DNA of 64,000 nt from Apium graveolens. Taxonomy: Eukaryota > Streptophyta > Magnoliopsida > Apiales > Apiaceae. The notes beneath the pieces were generated by a model, which saw only the letters and a list, made by a program, of their open reading frames with translations, searched no databases and had not been told where the DNA came from. Shown piece by piece: positions 57,032 through 64,000 of this stretch. Within the stretch, counting starts at the first letter, position 1. Every line of letters starts with the position of its first letter. Both the position numbers and the translations under genes were made by a program. The stretch spans positions 45,194,506 through 45,258,505 of the forward strand of contig NC_133647.1 in assembly GCF_009905375.1 (NCBI RefSeq), read 5' to 3'.

Positions 57032-59460
57032 GTCTGAGGGATCATCTGTGAATGACCATGTACTTAAGATGATCAATTTGATTGAACGCCTTGGACAACT
57101 TGGTTTTGCCATGGATGGGGAGCTGAGCCAAGACTTGGTCTTGCAATCGCTTCCGAGTTCGTTCTCGCAGTTTGTTGTGAACTTTCACATGAATAAGTTG
57201 GATGTCAGCCTGCCTGAACTCTACAACATGTTGAAGACTGCGGAATCGAATTTTCCCCCTAAGAAGAGTTCTGTTCTTCTAATTGGTGAAGGTTCCAATT
57301 CTAAGAAAAGGAAGAGGAACCCTTCCAAGAAGAAGAAAGTAGGTGAAGAAAAGCCGGTTCCACCAAAAGCTGAAGACCCCAAGAACAAAGTTGTTTGCTT
57401 TCACTGTAACAAGGTGGGGCACTGGAAGAGGAACTGCAAGGTTTACCTTGCAGAATTGAAGAAGAAGAAGGGTAGTGAGACTACCGCTTCTGATTCAGGT
57501 ATGTTCATGATAGAAGTGAATATGTCATTAAATCAAATTTCTACTTGGGTATTAGATACCGCCTGTGGTTCTCATATCTGCAATTTGTTGCAGGGACCAA
57601 GGAGAAGTAGGACTTTTGAGGAAGAGGAGGTGATTACACTGATGAAAATGGAGCAAGAGTTGCTGCTGTAGATGTAGAATCATTTCATTTGCATAGGCCT
57701 ACGGGCAAGACTATTGTTTGAAATAATTGTTATTTTGTTCCCTCGATTGTGAGGAATATTATTCCCATGTTAGACTTGGCTGGATTTTCATTTATTATTG
57801 AGAATAATGAATGTTCTATTCTTAGAGATAATATTCTTTATAGATGTGGTGCTTTAAATAATGGTCTGTATATATGTGACATAATTTACTTCAGATTGAA
57901 CAAACTAATAAAAGAAAAGGGATGATGAAAATCTCACTTCATTGTGGCACTGCAGTCTCCATTTAGTAGACATGGAGAGAGGGCTGCAAATTTGCTAGGA
58001 ATGGTACACACAGATGTATGTGGACCAATGTCTACGCAAGCCATGGGTGGATTTTCATACTTCATTACTTTCATAGATGATAGATCTAGATTCGGATATG
58101 TGTTTGATGAAACACAAGTCTGAAGCCTTTGAAAAGTTCAAAGAGTATAAGTATGAAGTGGAGAAACAAACCAAACATAGTATTATAATTCTTCGATTAG
58201 ATCGAGGTGGTGAATACTTGAATGGAGAGTTTTTGGATTATCTCAAAGTAAATGGTATAGTCTCCCAGTGGACGCCTCCAGATTGGTATCTGAAAGGAGA
58301 AATCGAACTCTGTTAGACATGGTTCGGTCCATGATGAGCTATGCAAATCTTCCAGTATTCCTATGGGGTTATGCATTTGAAACCTCAACATATTTACTGA
58401 ATAAGGTGCCTTCCAAATCTGTTCCTCAAACTCCGTATGAGATATGGAAAGAAAGGAAACCGAGTCTTAAACACGTTAAGATTTGGGGATGTCCAGCTTA
58501 TGTCAAGTAAGTTGACCCAGATAAGCTGGAATATTGATCCGTAAAATGTAGTTTTGTGGGATATCCTAAAGAGATTTTAGGCTATTACTTTTACACCGAT
58601 CATCAGGTGTTTGTCTCCAGACATGCTACCTTCTTGGAAAATGAGTTTATCCTTGAAGGAAACAGTGGGAGCAAAATTGAACTTGATGAAGTTCAAAGAA
58701 GCACAAACTACTACGGATCAAGTGGAAACACCTGTTCTGACTGAACAACCTTTTGTGGAACAGCCCATTCATAGATCAGGGAGAGTGTCTCGCCAACCTG
58801 AGAGGTTATATGGCCTTGTCATTGAGAATGACAATGAGTTGTCGATCATTGATGATGACGACCCTGTAACCTATAATGAGGCTATGAGTAGTGTTGACTC
58901 AGAGAAATGGCATAGTGCCATGAAATCCAGAATGGAATCTATGTATACGGTATACAAAAGATATATTATAGCAGATGGCCAGGTGGAGACCTTTAAGGCC
59001 AGGCTTGTGGCAAAAGAATTCAAACAAAGGCAATGGATTGACTTTGATGAAACCTTTTACCTGTAGCCCTGTTATAATCAGTTCGGATTTTGCTTGCGAT
59101 TGCTGCTTACTACGACTATGAGATCTGGCAAATAGCCAGATGGTTTTCTTTCCAAGAGAAATAAAAACCTAGTGTGTAAGCTACTGCGAACCATATGTGG
59201 TTTAAATCAGGCTTCTCGAAAGATGGAACATTCGTTTTGATGAGACAATCAAATAGTTTGATTTGATCAAAAACGTAGATGAACCATGCGTCTACAAAAG
59301 GGTTAGTTGGAGCGCGGTAACATTTCTTGTATTATATTGAAATAGAGTTGACACACATAACAACATAGCAGACCCACTCACAAAGCTACTTTATGAAAGT
59401 CACTTTGATCGTCAAAAAGACAATATGGGTATTAGATTCCAGAGTGATTGGCTTTAGTAC
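57032..59460 (+). pseudogene. Copia A gag C-terminus and pol remnants
   Basis: Gag continues after the insertion with VNDHVLKMINLIERLGQLGF, QDLVLQSLPSSF, a Lys-rich stretch, the zinc knuckle CFHCNKVGHWKRNC (57397-57440) and VLDTACGSHIC (57550). Unlike copia B it is open up to 57671. Pol shows the same breaks as copia B at homologous places. These are a frame shift near 58103, lost sequence before SERRNRTLLDM near 58285, lost RT N-terminal block near 58950, a 1-bp loss after FDETF near 59057, loss of the DVKTAFLNG block near 59128, and a jump from the SAVTFL region to THNNIADPLTK near 59330. Copia A has a few additional own changes (for example a stop near 58508). Confidence 0.85.
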
Positions 59461-59471
59461 AAGTGGGAGAT
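59461..59471 (+). other. Polypurine tract of copia A
   Basis: AAGTGGGAGAT immediately before the 3' LTR start at 59472. Confidence 0.9.
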
Positions 59472-61126
59472 TGAAAGGAATATGTCCTAAGTCCAATCAT
59501 GTATGAGGATTTAGGAATAACTTTTATGTAATCTGTTTTGATTTCATTGATATTAATAAAAGACTTATTTTGTTTTTACGGGCTTTATGTATTTAAGTGT
59601 TTAAATAAGATATACCATAGTTTAGAGTAAAGCTTTTTATGGATTATGATGAGATCATAATAGTGAGACCTAAAAGATGATAACTCTAAACTTAAATAGT
59701 TCCTGGTCGTAGGATTACTAACTGGTAATTAATAATCCGCAAAGATCGGTACATACTATGCTTGCTTCATTATGTAGGATGTCTGTTCTCATAGACATTT
59801 GTGTGGTGACACTATAGCTAGTATGTAGGTGCTTATTATAGAATAAGTTCACTGAACATGACTCGCACAGCTGAACAACTGATGGAGTTCACTCACGTGT
59901 CAGCAGTTGTTCACATAGTGATAGTTGTACAAGTATCCTTAGACTTGAGGTTATCATAGTCATCTTGTGTACACTGAACTATGCTTTGGTTTAGTTCTTC
60001 TTCTCCAGGGACAGTTATTAGGGCTCTACTGGGTATAGGAATTTGTACACGAAGATAGTGTATGATCAATAAAGGATCTACCCCTTCCAGTGAAGGAAGC
60101 GAATGTTCAAGGCAGATCCACTTATGCTAGTTCAGGAATCTCTGGCTAGAGTGAATGAAATTAGAAAGGAGTTTCTAATTTGCATAGAACTACGTATAGT
60201 AAATGGTAAGCAAGTGATTAAATTAGATAGGCTTGGCACGAGATCCATGCCTTGTATTTAATCGGGACATTGTAGGGTAGAAGGAGTTTATTGTACGGTA
60301 ACTATTCACTGAATAGGTTCTTGGTATTCTAAGCAGTGAATTCATATTATCCGGATAGTCGCGATATGCTGAGAAGTATCCCTCACGATGTAGAATAAAT
60401 GTGATTAATTAATTAATCATATTTAATAAATTATAGAATTTATATAAATAATGATAAAATAGTTTTATTATTATTTATTTCTACTACCGGCTTAATATTG
60501 AACCTACAGGGTCACACCATAAAAAGAGAATGATTTAATGGTGGATGAATTAATTAATAATGGCTAATAATTATTTATTTGTGAAATAAATAATTAATTG
60601 GCAAATTTAATAATTGATTAAATGAGATTTAATTGATTATAAATTAATTAAGAAAAGTTTTTAATATTATTAATTAAGGATTTAATTTTTGGAAATTAAA
60701 TCAAGAGAGAGAATTATTTCTAAAGTGTTTAGAAAAAGGATTAATAATTAAAAGGTGTTTTAATTATTAATGAGAATAATAAATGGGATAATAATAATAA
60801 TATTTATGGGAAAATTTCAGCTAAAAATTTTGCCTATAAATATACTATTATAGACCCTATTTTTTATTCGAACCCAAAAACCCAAAAGTTTTAGAAAACC
60901 TAATTCTCTCCACCTCCTCCTCCTTAACGTCGTTTTCTTGGTGGATACCGGTGGAGTGCTTCACGTTTGAGGAGCAGCTGCTAAGGATCTCCGAACGTTG
61001 CTTTTGGATCGCATATTAAAGGTTAGTAATCGATCCCCTCGTTTTTACCACAATTTATATGCTTTTATTTAGATTTTATGTGTGTAAAAGTTTTTTAACA
61101 TGCCTCGGTGCGATTAAAATCCAACA
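59472..61126 (+). repeat. 3' LTR of copia A
   Basis: 1655 bp, TGAAAGGAATATG...AAAATCCAACA, followed by the target duplication GTCCT (61127-61131). Paired with 31098-32747 by shared variants. Confidence 0.93.
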
Positions 61127-61131
61127 GTCCT

Positions 61132-61829
61132 AATATAATTGGACCAACAGATGAGGTTGGAGGTATTATAGTAAGTACCAATGGAGATTCATTAGGTTTT
61201 CGGGATATAATTGTTGAGACGCGTATAAAATCACTTCACAGGGTTTGGGAAACTGACATTTTTTATGCAACTCCAGTATCCACTTTTGTTCCCCCATGCA
61301 GATGAAGGTTTTCATACAAATATTCCATTGAATAAAACAAAGATGTCGAAATCAGCCAATATAAATCCCGATGATAATGATTTTAAAAAAAGGATCGAGA
61401 ATATGTTTCCATGAAATAATATTATTGTTATAAGTTGATGATTCTTCTTTCTGAAGGTATATTGGAATCTCTCATATGTTTACTTTTTTTTCAGGATATG
61501 TTTACTAGCTTCATGAACTTATTCAGAAATATTCATATACCACATTATCTAAATCAATTTTTTTATGTTAGACTTTGCATTTATCAGGTCGTTTGTGGCA
61601 ACATTATGTCGTTGATGCATTTTGTGCAATTGAACATTGTCGGTTGGATTGGGTTACTACTCACTAGACAACTATAAGGTCAGATCTGTATACTTCCATT
61701 CGAGATGTTTTGCGTAAATGTGATCACGATCCCAATTATGTTAGGAAAGCTGTTGTATTACCTGCATCCTTCACAGGTTCACAAAGGTATATGTCACAAC
61801 ATTTTAAGGATGCACTTGCGTTATGTAGG
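61132..61829 (+). pseudogene. Helitron Rep/helicase N-terminal region, part 2
   Basis: Continues the Helitron frame after copia A: NIIGPTDEVGGII, RDIIVETR, then after a frame change near 61270 QYPLLFPHADEGF and an exon end near 61411. A GT...AG-like intron and, from about 61590, GRLWQHYVVDAFCAIEHCRLDW follow, then SFTGSQRYMSQHFKDALALC, the start of the Rep domain (Helitron_like_N). One in-frame TAG (about 61668) stands where a Gln codon is expected. The catalytic HUH and helicase parts are missing because the sequence ends at the LTR beginning at 61830. Confidence 0.8.
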
Positions 61830-62881
61830 TGTTGGATCTATCGAATCTTGGCCCTGCATTTTATGATATTAATTAAAAGAGTACGAATTGAACATTAACC
61901 TTAATCACTACGGCGCAAGCGATTCAAATCCACGTCTTCTACTGTATTCCCTGATTCTCCTTGGACGAAGTGTGGGCTTCGATCTCCCAAGGTGTACCTC
62001 TCCCAATGCTCCGAAATTTCAAAACCCTAGCTGGCTCCTTGAGAAAAACGGCTGCCTCTCTCAAACCCTAGGATGTGATTTCATTTTTTGTGTGTTAACC
62101 CTAGCTTTAGGAGAATTAGAATATTTATAGGCTACAGTAGGGATCATGGATCATTAGGTCAGGCCTTCTAATGACATTCTGGGCCAAGTCCAATCTCATT
62201 AAATATTAATTCAATCCACTAAAGAATTAATATTTGCACTACCTTTCCTAATTCCGTAAATTAATTATTTAATTCCGCTCCCATATTAATTGCTTATAAA
62301 TTCCCCATATTTAAGATATCGCATGTCCATTAATTAAATTAATTTCTGACAATTAATTTAATCAATATCTTTTATCCTTGATCATCCACTCAACCTTATA
62401 ATTATGCAAGAACAAATCTGCCCGCAGGACTAAAGCATAATTATCTTTATGAGCTTTCAAGAGGACATCATCACCCGAATATATTTTTCGGACACGGTTT
62501 CGTTTTATAGTTAATATCCCACTCTGTATATAATGTCATTGCCCAATACATAAATTTTGTAATTTAAAATAAATTACTTAATGTATGATTCAAGGCATGT
62601 GCATTAAATACAAGTGTCAATTACTACATCCAGATTAAATACCTAAGCAATAATAATATCGTAGAATCTTAGTTCTTCTTTATTGTCAGAATGAAAGAAA
62701 CAATTATTCTACTATTTTGATCCCGTTCAATATACACAAAGTATACAAGTATTATTCAATAGTCAAGATAAACTATTTCTAAATAATACTTCAGCCGTTT
62801 CAGTGGTTTATCTAAACCACTTAGACTGTGAACCTTTATGATAGGGATAAATAAATCCTGATTACATAATTAAATATTACA
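61830..62881 (-). repeat. Copia-like LTR, probably solo
   Basis: On the minus strand it runs from TGTAATATTTAATTATG (62881) to GATAGATCCAACA (61830), with TG...CA ends and a composition like a copia LTR. Flanking pentamers (GTAGG left, GTTTG right) do not match, and no primer site or polypurine tract adjoins. It may be a truncated end, or its right flank may have been altered by the next insertion. Confidence 0.5.
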
Positions 62882-62939
62882 GTTTGGGTTGCAAGGCCCA
62901 ATAAGAAGATGTATGGCATTCAGACCAGAAAGGTTAACA

Positions 62940-63406
62940 TGTTGATCAGGCCTGATGGACCAGATCAGGCCTGATGGAACAAAGAAGGCCCAAAAACCCT
63001 GATTATTTATTAATTTCGTAATTACTAAATAAGGGAGAAAAACAGCTATTAAGATAAGTCTTAGTGAGGATATAAATCCTTGTAGATTGGCCTCCAAGGA
63101 ACCTCATGGGATAAGGAATCAGCTTCCTACTCCCTAGGACTCCTAAGTCTATCCTAATTCAGAGACTTGACCACCAAGTCTCCTATACAAAGTCCAATTC
63201 AAGGACTCCCACATCTATATAAGGGGTCTCACCCCATAAATCAGAACTACGTTTTTTGGCTTGATTCTCTAATTCATAGAGATACGTAGGCATCTCGTAA
63301 AGGCAGAGTTAAGCTACGAAACACGAGAGCAGCCATTAAAGGCCTTGAGCTACCGTACCTTAGTAATAAATACAACAATTATATATATTAGTTTTTATCC
63401 ATAACA
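62940..63406 (+). repeat. 5' LTR of a Tat-like gypsy element (start uncertain)
   Basis: The LTR end CCATAACA at 63406 is fixed by the primer site that follows. CATCTATATAAGGGGTC (about 63211-63227) looks like a TATA box. The start is a guess at TGTTGATCAGGCC (62940). A duplicated AGATCAGGCCTGATGGA motif lies at 62945-62980. Confidence 0.55.
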
Positions 63407-63408
63407 TT

Positions 63409-63426
63409 TGGCGCCGTCTGTGGGAA
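63409..63426 (+). other. Primer binding site of the Tat-like gypsy element
   Basis: TGGCGCCGTCTGTGGGAA two bases after the LTR end. This sequence is common in plant Tat/Ogre-type gypsy elements. Confidence 0.8.
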
Positions 63427-63441
63427 GGCACAACAACAACC

Positions 63442-64000
63442 ATGGTGAGAACACGGAGAACAATCAGAGCTCTGGAAGAAGGAACACCATCGGGGACAAC
63501 CCAGGTGATTTCATCAACCGTGGAGATACCTCCCCACTTAACTTATGCATCTAATCAAGCGGAAGCCCAGATAGGGGCAACTCAACCTCAGCCACAAGGG
63601 ACGACTCCCCCGACTATTCAAGGTACGAATCCCTAAGTTCAACAAGTACATATACCTGTGAATTCCCGACCCGTCGGGTATGAATATTCAACTATTGTTA
63701 CTACTAACCCCCCTTATGGGATGTCACTTTACCCCGAGGTTGGAGGAAGTGGATATACTGGGTGAAGTGAAGCACGAGGGCAATCGCCTCCCTATATCTG
63801 AGGTTTGGCTCCTATCCCCGAGGATCGGGAATTTTCTGGTCCTTACACCGAGAGAGACTCCGAATCTTCGGATGATGAAGTGGCCCCAAGAAGGAGGCGT
63901 CCTGGCAAAGAGCCGATGGCCGATGGAAGACAACACCCTCAAAGCACCCAAGGGGCGAATCCCCAAGAAGTGCAGGAAAGGATCAGGGCTCATGAGGCCG
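63442..64000 (+). pseudogene. Tat-like gypsy gag, N-terminal part (runs off right edge)
   Basis: The ATG at 63442 opens MVRTRRTIRALEEG, a common gag start in this lineage. The frame carries stops at 63634-63636, 63763-63765 and about 63799, but continues recognisably between them. It includes HIPVNSRPVGYEY and, near the edge, DSESSDDEVAPRRRRPGK and QEVQERIRAHEA. Gly/Pro/Gln-rich, low complexity. Decayed copy. Confidence 0.7.

Larger units (their letters stand above)
31098..61126 (+). mobile_element. Copia A: complete but non-autonomous Ty1/copia element with nested insertions
   Basis: 5' LTR 31098-32747, primer site 32749-32760, leader with two repeat arrays, gag from about 34637, interruption by copia B (35010-57031), remainder of gag and pol 57037-59460, polypurine tract and 3' LTR 59472-61126. 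The 5-bp duplication GTCCT flanks it (31093-31097 and 61127-61131), inside the Helitron gene. Without its insert the element would be about 8.0 kb. Its pol has several large deletions shared with copia B. Confidence 0.93.

Noticed and set aside
61830..62881. Continuation of the Helitron gene past 61829
   Set aside because: The sequence changes to an LTR-like block with TG...CA ends, and no Helitron motif can be read in any frame to 62939.
1..64000. tRNA, rRNA or organelle-derived genes
   Set aside because: No cloverleaf with plausible acceptor and anticodon arms and no rRNA-like conserved blocks were found by eye. A tRNA scan was not possible.

Overview
The window is nuclear DNA of a flowering plant, most likely a eudicot. 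The evidence is one intron-containing plant-specific gene (DUF936 family), TG...CA long terminal repeats with tRNA-derived primer sites, a Stowaway-type MITE, a plant L1-type LINE tail and a plant Helitron helicase. The species cannot be fixed from sequence alone. Repeat style would fit an asterid such as an Apiaceae, but that is a guess. About 85-90% of the window is transposable-element DNA, and only one gene looks like an intact host gene.

Left region, 1-16304 (minus and plus strands). Two Athila-like Ty3/gypsy elements on the minus strand sit inside each other: element 1 (LTR 656-2053, open gag running off the left edge) landed in the gag of element 2 (LTR 2733-4180). Element 2 landed in a plus-strand Ty1/copia element of Sirevirus type (4181-16304). 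That copia element has decayed protease, integrase, RT and RNase H. Downstream of pol it carries a very long third ORF (10165-14959), preceded by a repeat-rich, promoter-like region, and its 3' LTR ends at 16304. A solo LTR (5640-7302, minus, duplication TATGT) splits its pol.

Middle region, 16305-28371. There is an unrecognised coding scrap, a GRF zinc-finger ORF (16832-17179, minus) and a LINE 3' remnant ending in a poly(A) tract at 18679. Then comes the DUF936 gene on the minus strand (four exons, 24061 down to 18969, 684 codons plus stop). Its intron 3 holds a perfect 146-bp palindrome, intron 1 holds tandem repeats that overlap the donor site, and exon 2 encodes 27-residue repeats. AT-rich DNA without genes and a Stowaway MITE follow.

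Right region, about 28000-64000. A decayed Helitron Rep/helicase gene (plus) is split by a 30-kb, three-layer nest. Copia A (31098-61126, duplication GTCCT) lies in the Helitron. Copia B (35010-57031, duplication GCCTG/GTCTG), of the same family and orientation, lies in the gag of A. Gypsy C (36370-50416, minus, duplication AAAAT) lies in the 5' LTR of B. Copia A and B share the same disabling deletions, including loss of both catalytic parts of RT, so this subfamily must have moved with borrowed enzymes. Gypsy C has almost identical 4.2-kb LTRs around a gutted interior, which again points to recent movement in trans. The Helitron fragment stops at 61829 against a copia-like LTR (61830-62881, minus). 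The 5' end of a Tat-like gypsy element (LTR end 63406, primer site, gag start 63442) runs off the right edge.
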